This document shows, piece after piece, positions 22,125 through 34,100 of a stretch of 64,000 nucleotides of DNA (positions are counted from its first letter, which is position 1; every line of letters starts with the position of its first letter). Origin of the DNA: Rhypophila decipiens (lineage: Eukaryota > Ascomycota > Sordariomycetes > Sordariales > Naviculisporaceae); contig MU858089.1 in assembly GCA_033297075.1 (NCBI GenBank), forward strand, positions 1-64,000, written 5' to 3'. The translations under genes and the position numbers were made by a program. The notes under the pieces are model-generated. The model was given only the letters and a program-made list of their open reading frames with translations. It made no database searches and was not told where the DNA came from.

Positions 22125-25100
22125 AGGTGGAGGTTTCAGAACCATTCTTCTGTCGTCGGCACAGGGCAGCAATGGGGAGCCTCCCCTTCAAGCATGCCAG
22201 GATGGTAATTGTAGTGATCGGTGTAGAAGTAAGTCGAGTGAGTTCATTGCTGCGGCCGTGAGGAGTGGTGCTTTGAGGTGGTGGTGGTCATTGGAACTAA
22301 AGCGGTGGATATCGTTGGCCTTTTTTCTTTTGTCTCGTCGGTTTTCATCTTCACACAGCGTCGGGTTATGTTTTGGTCCTTCACTTTCTTCGTCACTAAT
22401 TCTTGCACCTTTTGTGATTCCAAGCTAGCGGGTTTGCTTTTTGAAGAGAACGAACAGAAAAGGGAATTGCATATGGCTTTGTTGAAAGATCATTTGCGAT
22501 GAAATTGGGTTGGGATTTTTGGTTCTTTTGTCATTATCTTCCTCTCTTTCTTTTTTTCTGTGATGGCTTTCTTTGATCGAGACTGTTTGGGTTGTTTCTT
22601 GGAAAAATATTTCTTGTTTTAATGAAATTGATGGTTTATTGTGAACACTTGTTCATTGATTGCCAGGATCTCTCGTCGTGAGGTGATGTGACTTCTAATC
22701 TGATAGCTGAACTTGTAATGACTGACTCACTCACCAATTGATTGAAATTTCATGTGGTGATGAGATTTCCCGTGCCAGGGCGACTTTGAGCATTCCCTTT
22801 CCGAGGTCGACTGAGCTTCCGAGCCTCCGCATGATGGCCCCGACATGGAGAATTCGTGAAAGACGTGACTTCCTCTAAGCGATGCCTCGGTCGTTTGTTG
22901 CGTCATTCGTCGGAGGTTCGGTCCCGGTCTGGAGCAGTAAGAAGGTCTGGATCGTTTGGGCAGGAACTGTCCCGTTCCAGCGGTCCGGCTGGTGTGATGA
23001 TCCGGCTCCTTCTGCTCCGTAGTTGAGCATGGAATGAGAGTGGGGATGACAGAGACCCTCCAGTGGTGGAAGGCGCGCTGTACTGATCATCCGGGTCCTG
23101 AGCCAACGATAAGGAAGGTACGAGATGCTGGTTGGTTGCTCCTTGGACCATGAGTCAAAAGCTGTGATTCCTATCCTTGGGTGCTTTGTTTCTCGTATGG
23201 CTTTCGAATTCCCTTTATTCTTTCTTCTGTCCAGTATGTTGAATAATCATTTCTCCTGTCGTTGGTGGAATGGGAGGGTGTCGAGGTGAATCCCACGGGT
23301 GGCCTTGTCTGTATCGTTACCGTGTTAAAGTGGTATGTTCAAAGTCGACGCTGAAATATTCGATCCAAGAAACTGTAAGTGAAGTTGTTAAGAAACCTTT
23401 GGATGAAGTCGGCAACTTATATGATGCTGAGCCAACACAGGTCATAGGAGCACCGCGAAGTTGAGCTTGAACCGAAGAGCGAAGACCGAATCGAAAGGTG
23501 GGTGGCTTCTGGGTAGTGAGGGTATCGATGTCACCGGTCCGGCACCCTGGAGCCAACGGAATATGCTCAACAAGCGATTGGACACAAAATAGTGCGTACC
23601 AGGATCTGGAAAGCAAGCCACATGGTGCGGGAAAGGGCACACCGCGTAAGACCTAAGTCGCCTCTGGCGTAAAGTGGGCAGGAATGAGAGAAAATGAGCA
23701 CTTTTTCCAAGGTACCTGCCGTTTGACAATGGTTCCTAACTTGATCGGCATGGCCGCATTGTGTGCCTCGGACAACATGGTCTGTCTGGAGACCTCAAGT
23801 TCCGCTTGTCCCCCAGTGTAGGCAGGCCCAACAGTATCCTCAGTGACTTGCCATCATCAAAGAAAGGAGAGGTCTCCGAGGAAGACGGATAAGTGACCAG
23901 TCAATCGACGACGGGAATGAAGATTTCCGGTGTGGTGTTGATACCACACCACGTCCGCAGGGAAACCGGGGCAACGAAACAGATCGGTACGGGAAGGCTG
24001 GGCCGACGTGACGGTGAGACACTCGGAAGAATGAAGGTGTGGGGAAGTGCGACAAGATTGACAAACCGTCAATCGACAAACAAGAGGAATAAACTGACAG
24101 GCTCTGAGAGGTACTGAGAGATAGGCGTAGTGAGAGAAGTGATAACGTCTCAGAACGAGCCAGTCAGAAGGCATGAGCTGGACCGACCGGAGAAGTTTAT
24201 ATCCGAGTCTTTGGGTACCTCGACTATATCGTGATCAGCCGTTTCGTATGATGCTGAAGTCTACCGTCCGGAGTGGGATCACGTCCGAAGGGATGGATAT
24301 CCGTTGATATCAAATTCCTATCAGACCAGATAAGCGTGAAAAGAATGAAGACGAGGAGCGGGAAATAAAGATGGACCGGAAGAGGAATGGAACTTATACG
24401 GGCAACAAGTGACCAGACAGCAGCCGGGTCAGGGGAAAAAAGAAATATATGCATACGTGAGGTTCTCAGTTTCCCTCCACCAATAGAGAGTTCAAGAAAC
24501 AATCCCGAGGACTGCATACATACTCGTGTGGGTATGGGACTGCGTATCAGTATTCGTCCAGCTTGGAAGTGCTGGGACTAAGAGACTGAAAGGGGCTGTT
24601 TATATGAGAGGTGGGTTTGTACGGGGTAGTGAACCACTTGTTCTCTTCTTGCCAGGCCAAGTTGGGAGCAAGGGATTACGTATGCCTCACATCTATTATA
24701 TGCCGTGACAGATAGAGCCTGCATATATTCATTATCAGCCTACGAGAGAACAGGATCGGACATGGTCAGGATCTAAGGTGCGTCTCCCAGGGAACAGGTT
24801 CAGCAGGGGAAGTGAAGCCGGACTGCTTGTAGGCAGTACCCGGGATGGAGATGAGCTTTCCATGCATATCCCGGAAGACAAGATTACCATCTATGAAGGC
24901 TTCAATCTCGGATGAGTTCATGGCGTTTGCTTGATATCCTCCAACTGGGACATCAGTCGGAACCCTCCAACAAGCATGTTCTTCCTGCCAGTAGCTCCCG
25001 GTGAATTTCGGTCATCTGATATGGAGGTAGGCTACGGCCACCATTACGACTGGACCCTGGGAAGATCCCAGCAGAGCCTCATTTGCGTAAGGAATGGGAT

Positions 25101-28100
25101 GGCTCAGTCTCTTCGGGTGGACATTCACTTTCTCATCTACGCCAAGAGCTGAAGAGATTGTACTGAAAGGGCAAACCCTCGCTGCCGACTTAACTCATCT
25201 ACATACATCTCCGATATGGCAAAAGTCTTTCTTTTTGTTTCTAATCCAGCTATCATGCCTCGTTGCTCGGGCAGCCAACCACGACGTTGAAAGACAAGGG
25301 CAAGAGCATTACAGTGGATGACTTCCGGGAACGCGGAATAGAAACCGGAAGCATATGACAATGCCGCCGCAGACCAATTGCACCAACTACGCAGAATACG
25401 ATACGGGGATATGCCCGATCTATACGACATGATCAGATACTGTATGTAAGTCTTGGAAAAGGAGCAGGGGTCTAAACGTAGCTCCTGATTTTCTGTAAAA
25501 AGGGGACCTGAGAGTGAAAAGTTTCAGGTACCCCCGTTAGGATCAAAATATGTCTAACCTGATATTGGGGTCCGGCCGAGTGAGTATTTCTCCTGCTGAG
25601 AGGTGAAAGCAATCCAAGATTTTGTGGAATTCGACCTGGGTCGTAGGGTTGGTATCATTATTGTTTTCTGTCAAAGAAGAGCAGAAATCCGCGAATGCTT
25701 GCCGCTCAGCAGGGACAAGCACATGAGATCTCTGGCTCGAACATTACTAGGCCATCGACTCTATTCCGGGCACGGTGAGAGCCAGAACCAATCTCATCTT
25801 GTTCGACGTTGCTCAGTGTCCAGAATAACAGCTGCCGTGGTACCTGACCGGAAAGAAGTCAAGGTTAAAACCTTGATTCCGTGTGACCATGTCGTGTTGC
25901 AAAGTATGGGTCAGAGTGCCGATCGAGAAAAAGGGGTACTCGGGGCTTTCAACTTGCAGCCATCGATGTCTAACTATGGCTTGTTTCCTTGTTCACCTGG
26001 CTTCAGGCACCGGAATGAAACGACCGGCCGTCTTTGTTTATACCTGGTAGAGAGGTAAAAAAAAACCATGAAAAGAAGAGGCTTGCTTGCAATCACTGAC
26101 CGTGGGGTGACACGCATTTGGCAAACCAACCCGGATTGGAGTTTGCTCCGTTATCAATACAGCCCCGAGAGCTACATGCTTCTTGCATCAACCCCAAGCA
26201 GGCATAAAAGTCAGCAGGACGGAGGTCTCGGGCTTCTGCACTGATATCCACCAATATCTGGCTGCTTTGCGAGGCCTGACCCGATCAAGGCCGCCAAAGG
26301 ATGAACCGAAGTCGGATGGCAACAACAGCAAAGTCCGGGAGCTGTCCTGGCATGTCTTCGAGACACTCGTAGGCCAGTGTCCAGACTTGAGACAAGCACA
26401 GCTTTCCAGAAGGGTTTGATGCCAAGACGGTCAACCGCTCATACACAGTACTATGAGAGCTACTCATTGCCCGCCCCTGGGTGCGGGAACTTTGGGACGG
26501 CTGGATTCATCAACTGTGTTTTATGTGTGCAGGAGCAAGACACTGGACGTAGCGGCCAAGCTTCAGTTTTTACAACTTCCGCCGTCCAGGATGGGGTGAA
26601 TAACGAATGTGGAGCGGTGAGTTGTGTGCTACCACGATGTGTCCGGAGTCCGGTGGTGTATTTGGACAAGGAAAGCGAAGGACAGGACAGCAGAGTGAGC
26701 GATGATTGAGGCCTTGCTCCGCGCCAAACTGCTCGAGTCTCAAGAGAAAACGTGATGACCAAGGTTGATAGTAAGTGTTCTATATCGTAAACCCACTGAA
26801 TGTACATGGACAGTCCATCCACTGCCACTGGACAATGTGTAACAAAATGTAAACTGCTTGCCGGATGACGGATGAAGGGCGAGGGAAAGATCACGTCCTC
26901 CCGGACCGCTCAACTTCCGGATAACACTGGATAGGAGAAGCACGTAAGGATCAAGTTGAAAGTGTTGCAAATAAGCGCTTGAGCACGTTTATGGCGTGGC
27001 ATCTTGATCTGGACTGTTAAATGTAGTTGAGGGTATGTTGGAGGTTGGGTGTGCTAATCTGACTGATAACTGCCTTGTGGCTCTCACCCTGAAAATCGGC
27101 CGCCGTTGCGAGATTGAAGTGTCTCTGCATTTGTGGCTGATGATAATGCGTCTGATCTCCCAAATGTGAATGAATTCTTCATGGCAAGGAGCGGCGGTCA
27201 TAACAGCGGAAGAGAATCGAGAAATTGGGATGATCTTGGCTTGTGGAGTGATGATGTAAATACAGTTTAACGATGAAAGAAGTCGCGATCCTGTTCACAG
27301 CCCTCGATGGCGATGGGCAGCCGTTGGTTTTGCATGCTATCATCTACATGCCTAGGAATTGAGTTGCGTGAAGGGGGAGACGATCAAGAAAGACATGGTG
27401 GGCTCGTTTCGGGAATCCTCGATCAAATCCAAATTCGGGAAAGACATTGGCCGCCAAATAATAAAACATTGTTCACCAAGGGAAGGGAGGAGCAAGACCT
27501 CAGGAGTCTGGAAGGAGGACAGAGCTGGTTGCCGAGTGCAACCTCCAGAGTCCAGACCAAAAATTCCTTCTTGAGCATGCCAAGGACCGACGGGGAGAAC
27601 TTGGCAGCTGGCGATCGGGTCACTTTCGCACTTTCATCGGGGCAATTGTTTGTTCTTGGCACTTTCCCTTGTCAGGCTGTCCCGCCCCCAGGTTCCTTCC
27701 CTTGCCGAGCAACCGCTGTGGTCCACTCCAACTTTGGTATGAACGCCGTATTGTTCTAGGCGAAAACGGAGACTTCTTGTCACAATACGTTAGTGCTGTG
27801 TAATATTCATCCTTCTCTGCACGGCTGGGAAGCTATTGACCGTTCCAGAAAAACTTGCCCGTAAACTTCACAATGCCCTTCAACGGGACGAGGACATGCG
27901 ATCGGCAACACACAAAACAATCTGCCCAGGCTACTCTCCCTTCCATGATACCGCAATCATGGTAACATAAATCTACTCTTTGAACTACGCGGACGCCGTC
28001 GCTGAACCTGCTGGCAGGGCTTCTCCACGATGCCGCAAACGCGCAATATTCATCAACTGTCGATCCAGATCACACTGCATTCTTTCGCTTTCGACCTTCA

Positions 28101-30510
28101 ATATCAGTGTGGCACTTAGCCGAACCCCGCAAACTGCTACCGATCTGCCCAGAGGCACATCTGAATCCAGTTAGGACGTGAGTTCCAGACTGTCTTGTCC
28201 TCGTTGCAGATTGCGGAACCGTTTCCACGGGAGATGGCCCGGACATTGGTCGGTGCCTTCATTGCGCAGCTGTCTCCAGCTTCCCGTGCTTACCTCGTCC
28301 CCCAGACCGGCCCTGGTGATTGGAACTGGAACGGAACCTGGACGTGGACCTGGAACCCCAGGCAACGGATAGCTACCCATGTTGAGACCTTCTCCCCCAC
28401 ACCATCTTGCGATATCTTCTCCTCAATGGTCATGACATCAGAAATACTGCGAGAGATGCCCGCGGGCCTAATCCGGGCCTTCGGAGGTCTGCACACGCCC
28501 GGTTCGTGCTCTCTTCATGAGCTTTTGCAGGCTCTCGATGATGCCTGCAATGCGTTCCGGGATGCCTCTTCCAGGGGCCTTGCCGTATCGACCTCGAGTG
28601 AGCCCATGGATTCTGGCCGTATCGTGCCATGTTGTCAGACACTTCCATCTCGCATCGGGTTCTGCGCCTGGTACCGTGATTCCTAGACACACGCCCCCTG
28701 CTAACTTTATCAACACCCCTCTCCTTCTTTCTTCCCAGTCGTTTGGTCATGATTCTGCTAGTCGCTTTACCCTGGATCTCATCTGCAGTGTCGCCAGGAC
28801 CTTCCCCAGGCCAAGCTCCCTTGTACCAGGTCCCCGCCCTTGAAGAGCTGCCTCCTTTGAGAAGCGTCGGCCAGCCACCATCAATGGCAATGCCAGTCTA
28901 ATTCCCTATCACCGACACTTGAACAGCACGATAAGAACACATGAATGTGCCGCAGATCACGGACCAGCAGTTCGATAGCAACAGCAAGAACCCGTTGACC
29001 AAGCCGCGAATGGGTACCAGTGGAATCCTGCTGCCGAACTGGACACCACACAAGGACGACTCGGCTTCACTCACGTCGATGTTGACAGTTGCTAGCCCGT
29101 CCGCCGTGAAAGATCAGGCACTGATACAGCGCCTCTGACATGCCCCAAAGGTTCAGACGGGTAGTTGCTGGGTGGCTTGTGTGCAGCATCTCGATCACAA
29201 GCAACAAGCAATATCGCTCTCTACCGGGTTGTACGGACACAGCTGCCGTCGATCCGTCCAGTGGCGTCCCCTGAGCATCGCGGAAGCTCCCACCTGGTAA
29301 TTATACATCCCATATATCGTCCTCCTACAGGTTCTGCAACCCTCTGATACCGAATTGCGCCATTCGACAGATTTGCAGTAGCAAACCCGCCGCTTCCTTC
29401 GCATTGCAGTACTTTGCAGACGCTGGACTTGTCTATCAGTACATATCAGTACCAGAACGGCAAGTGTCGAATGGAAGAGATTGAGCTTTCTCGATACATG
29501 GGCGGCCGATATCACACCTTGCCACCGTGCCACGGGACGATTAGGATGCTGACAAACATGTGAACTATTGACTTGTGCGTGATTCGATGTTTGCACAAGA
29601 GCTGCCCCTGTGGCCAATAATACCAGACACCGGCGTATCGTGATTCTTCAGCAAACTTGATCTAATCATGGGCAGACGGCCTTTCCCGTTTTGGATAAGT
29701 GTCTGTGTGTCTGTTGACGTCAGCCCTGTTGGTTCTTATTATGGAATTGAGACGGGGAAGAAACCGTGCCTGACAGCTGCAAAAGGGGTAAGATGGTGGG
29801 GTGGAGCTTGCAGCACCGGACCATTGATGAAGAGCCAAGAGCCAGTCGATCTCAGCAGCCCGTGACGATGAGGCTCACTTTTCCGACAGCTGGCGGCAAC
29901 TACATGCCTCCTCTGCTGCGATAATGGCCTCGCCAAATGCCCGATTTCGACGCCTGGAAGAGTGGCATGATTTGAAAAGTCCGCGGCTAAATCAAGTGCA
30001 ATTGGCTGGGGGCGCAGCGAGCCGCTCCAGGGGACACTTTGCAATTCTCTTGTGTGTGCCGTACGGTGGTGGCTCGCCGTTCCTCTCGTGGGGGAGTCCG
30101 TCCGGACAGTCCGATGGACCACGACCACGGGCGACGAACTCGCCCACGCAGTCTCTCAAGCAGCCGACTGGATCAGCAACGTAGCGGGACACCGGTCTTT
30201 TTGAGTCAATCCCAGCCCAGTCGGTTTCGTATTGCGGAGCTTGTGCTCGTCTTGCTCCTGCTGGATGCTTGCTTGCCCGCGCGGGGTCCCCCCTAGGGTT
30301 TGCACCGCTGGTGTCGATTTTGCTCCCTTTCAAGCTGCTTGCAAAGATCTTGCCTCTGGGGTTCAGCCGCTTCGTCAGGGCAGTCCAATCCATGCCGCCC
30401 GGACCCTATCTAGTGTCTTGGGGGTCTCGACTTTGCCCCATGCTGATGTAGGGGATGCATCTACCTAAGCTCCCTATTTGGCCCTATGGTTGGGTTGGAC
30501 GACGCAATGG

Positions 30511-30522
30511 TCGACAGACCGA
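30511..30522. promoter_or_regulatory. Near-match to an AflR-type site (TCG-N6-CGA)
   Basis: TCGACAGACCGA has both half-sites in inverted orientation with a six-base spacer instead of the five preferred by AflR. It lies 236 bp upstream of the perfect site in the PKS promoter. Could be a weak second site or chance. Confidence 0.25.
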
Positions 30523-30756
30523 CGTTGGCCGGTCTTTACTCTTTCCTTTCCAGCAACTGCACGGGCTGTGGCCATGACAGAAAGCAAGCCCCGGGCATAT
30601 CTAAGCACGCGGTCTTTGCTTGGAGGGTCCCGCTACCTGACAGGGTGTGCGGGCAGTCGAGAATTTGGCTGTCTGTAGAGCAAATCCCCGAGTAGCGGTA
30701 CCAATCATCTGGCCTGGGTGGCTCCAAAAAAGGAAATCCCAAGATTATCAATGAGG

Positions 30757-30771
30757 CTTCGGTGACCGAAG
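30757..30771. promoter_or_regulatory. Perfect AflR-type palindrome in the PKS promoter
   Basis: CTTCGGT-G-ACCGAAG is an exact inverted repeat with seven-base arms around one base. Its core TCGGTGACCGA (30759-30769) fits the published AflR consensus TCGSWNNSCGR at every defined position, and it also reads as CGG-N3-CCG, a usual geometry for Zn2Cys6 dimers. It lies 370 bp before the PKS start and about 270 bp before a TATA box. An AflR-family regulator is encoded downstream at 49437. I noticed no other exact match on reading the promoters of the other genes here. Confidence 0.6.
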
Positions 30772-31037
30772 GCTAGCAGCACCGGACACTGGGGACTTGA
30801 TCCATCGGCAAAAAGGATGTTGGATTGGGTTGGGTGGTGAGAAGCGAAAGGAAAGGGGGTGTCACTACAATTGCCGTCGCCTGTTGTTGTCGACACGCCC
30901 CCTAAGACGCATACCAGTCAGTTAGCCTTCTCACATGGCAGGACTGAGTCGAGTGTCCACCGAGGGCAGGGGGCCCGGCCAAGGCTGGCTGGTATTTTTG
31001 GCTTGAATAATCACCCTACATTCCATATCCCTCCTCA

Positions 31038-31043
31038 TATAAG
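31038..31043 (+). promoter_or_regulatory. TATA box of the PKS gene
   Basis: TATAAG sits 101 bp before the PKS ATG. The leader that would follow is C/T-rich and contains no ATG, so no upstream open frame competes with the start. Confidence 0.5.
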
Positions 31044-31138
31044 ATAAAGACAGGCTTCTTCCCATAGCAGCAATTTCTGTCTTGTCACCCCTCATCCAGA
31101 CAATCATTCATCCGCCAACCCACCCCCTTCTCTTCAAA

Positions 31139-34100
31139 ATGGCTGCCAAGTTGGCCTTCCTCCTCTTCGGAGACCAGTCGCTTGACACCCATGGCTTTCT
31201 GGCAGAGTTCTTCCGCCAAGAGAAGCAAGGCCTGCTCGCAAAGGCCTTTCTAAACCAGGCTGGACACGCGTTGAGGAAGGAGATTGAGCAGTTGAACAAG
31301 TTGGAGCGATCGAGATTACCAGTATTCCGGACCCTCCAGCAGCTCAACGAGAGATACTTTGCCCAGAAGCTCAAGCACCCCGGCGTGGACGGTGCGCTTC
31401 TCTGTATCTCGCAGCTGGCCCACTACATTGAGTGAGTACAAGACCTCCTCACTGGCGTGCCACGGCGTCTGTCATACTAACTGCCGACCCAGCCATGCCG
31501 AGAAGAACTATGAGGACGTTACCCAGCACGGCAACACGCATCTCGTTGGTCTCTGCTCGGGGCTTTTTGCTGCCTCGGCCATCGCCTCGACACCCTCTCT
31601 TTCAGCACTCGTTCCCGTGGCCGTCCAGGTCGTTCTCATTGCGTTTAGGACCGGTTCATATGTTTACAACCTTGGCGAGCGGTTAAGTCCGGCCCATGAG
31701 AAGTCCGAGAGCTGGACCTACATCTTCCCCGGGCTCAAGGAGGCAGATGTTGCATCAAAACTGGACGAGTTTCACCAATCATCTGTGCGTATCATCTGCA
31801 TCTGACGAGAATTATTGCAGACAGAGAGCTAACAATAAGCAGGGCATCCCCCAGGCGAGCCGTGTATATGTCAGCGCTGTATCTGCCAGCAGCATTGCGA
31901 TATCTGGCCCCCCTGCCACGTTGAAGTCGTTGGTGAGCCACGGCAGCATCTCGGCAAAGCCCACGTCAATCCCCGTCTATGGCCCATACCATGCGCGCCA
32001 CCTTCACTCAGCAGCAGATATCGACAAGATTTTGAGGCTCAACGATGCCGACACCACAGACGCGCTCTACGCCACCAAGCCCAGGTCGCTCATCATGTCG
32101 TGCACGTCAGGAACCTGGTTCCAGGAGACCGATACCAAGTCCCTCCTCAAGTCGGTTGTTTCCGAGATTCTCAACGACACATTGATGTTCAACAAGGTGC
32201 TCGACGGCTGCTTGGAGCGTGCCACAAAGTTCGAGGGCGACTCGTGCCTCATTCTGCCGCTTGGCCCCACCCAGAACGCGGCCACGCTTGCCAATCTGCT
32301 CAAGAACAAGACGGATCTGGAGGTCACGCTCCGGAAGCCGCCTGCAGTTTCTCACGAGGCAACGGCCTCGTCTATCGGCAACCACGGATCAGGCGGAAAA
32401 GACAAGCTTGCCATTGTCGGCATGGCCGGGCGCTTCCCCGACGCGGCGAGTCACGAGAAGCTCTGGGAGCTCCTCGAGAAGGGTCTTGATGTTCACCGTG
32501 TGGTTCCCCCAGATCGGTTCAATGTCGACACTCACTACGACCCGACCGGCAAGGCCATCAACACCAGTCACACGCCCTACGGCTGCTGGATAGAGAATCC
32601 CGGCTTTTTCGACCCCCGCTTCTTCAACATGTCTCCCCGCGAGGCATTCCAGACCGACCCCATGCAGAGGATGGCGCTCGCCACCGCCTACGAGGCCCTG
32701 GAGATGTCTGGCTATGTTCCCAACAGAACGCCTTCCACCAGACTCGACAGGATCGGCACTTTCTATGGCCAGACCTCTGACGACTGGCGTGAGATCAACG
32801 CGGCCCAAGAGGTCGACACGTACTTCATCACCGGTGGTGTGCGTGCCTTTGGCCCAGGCCGTATCAACTATCACTTTGGCTTCAGCGGCCCCAGTCTCAA
32901 CATTGATACTGCCTGCTCATCCAGTGCCGCCGCGATGCAAATCGCATGCACATCCCTCTGGGCACGTGACTGTGACACTGCCATCGTCGGTGGTCTCTCC
33001 TGCATGACCAACCCCGACATTTTCTCCGGTCTCAGCAGGGGTCAGTTCCTTTCCAAGACGGGGCCTTGCGCTACCTTTGACAATGCCGCCGATGGCTATT
33101 GCCGTGGTGATGGTTGTGCTTCAGTCATCGTCAAGCGTCTTGAAGATGCCCAGGCGGATGGTGACAGGATCCTGGCTGTCATTCTGGGCACTGCTACCAA
33201 CCATTCAGCAGACGCCATCTCCATCACACATCCCCACGGGCCAACACAGTCTGTCCTTTCCTCTGCGATCCTGGACGAGGCTGGTGTAGACCCCCTTGAT
33301 GTTGACTACGTCGAGATGCACGGTACCGGGACACAAGCCGGTGATGGCACAGAGATGTTGTCTGTCACCAATGTGTTTGCGCCAGCAGATCGCAAGAGAC
33401 CCGCCGACAGGCCTCTCTATCTTGGCGCGATCAAGGCAAATGTTGGCCACGGTGAGGCCGCTTCTGGAGTGACGGCTCTCTGCAAGGTCTTGATGATGTT
33501 GCAAAAGAACTCGATCCCGCCTCACGTCGGAATCAAGCCGGGCTCGGTCATCAACAAGACCTTCCCCAAGGATCTTTCGGAGCGCAACGTCAACATTGCA
33601 TTCCATTCGACTCCGTTCAGGAGGAAGGACGGCAAGCCCAGGAGAGTCTTCATCAACAACTTCAGCGCCGCCGGTGGCAACACTGGGCTCTTGCTTGAGG
33701 ACGCGCCCCAGATGCCCGAGGCGTCGCCCGACCCGCGGAGCCATCACATCGTCACCCTGACCGGCAAGTCCAAGTCTGCCATGATCAGGAACGCCGAACG
33801 CCTTGTTGAGTGGATGGACAAGAACCCCGAGACGCCCCTCTCTCACATCGCCTACTCCACCACAGCCCGCAAGATTCAGCACTACTGGCGCATGAACGTT
33901 GCTGCCAGCGACCTGTCGGATGCGAAGAAGGCCATTGCCGATCGTCTCAAGGAGAACTTTGTCCCCGTCCTCCCCGAGCAGCCCAAGGTCGCTTACATGT
34001 TCACTGGCCAGGGCTCTCACTATGCTGGGCTCGGCAAGGAGTTCTACGCGCACCACGTGGTGTTCCGTGACAGCATCGACGAGTTTGACCACATCTCACA

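Larger units (their letters stand above)
22125..31138. other. Nine-kilobase stretch upstream of the PKS without a recognisable gene
   Basis: I see no convincing gene. The longest frames are 163 codons at 28195-28686 (150 from its first ATG), 151 codons at 25603-26058 and 150 codons at 27307-27759, all plus strand, all unlike known proteins and overlapped by antisense frames. The first part should hold the 3' end of the oxidase transcript, and the last several hundred bases the PKS promoter with its zinc-cluster sites. Spliced or lineage-specific genes cannot be excluded. Confidence 0.45.

Noticed and set aside
28195..28686. 163-codon plus-strand frame with GTGDWNWNGTWTWTW-like low complexity
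   Set aside because: The frame begins at TTG, the tryptophan-rich part comes from a short GGAACTGGAACG-type DNA repeat, and nothing else supports a gene.
31696..31842. Open frame extending upstream of PKS exon 3
   Set aside because: It runs through intron 2 and part of exon 2 in the wrong frame. The SAT domain is only restored by splicing exons 1-3 as given.
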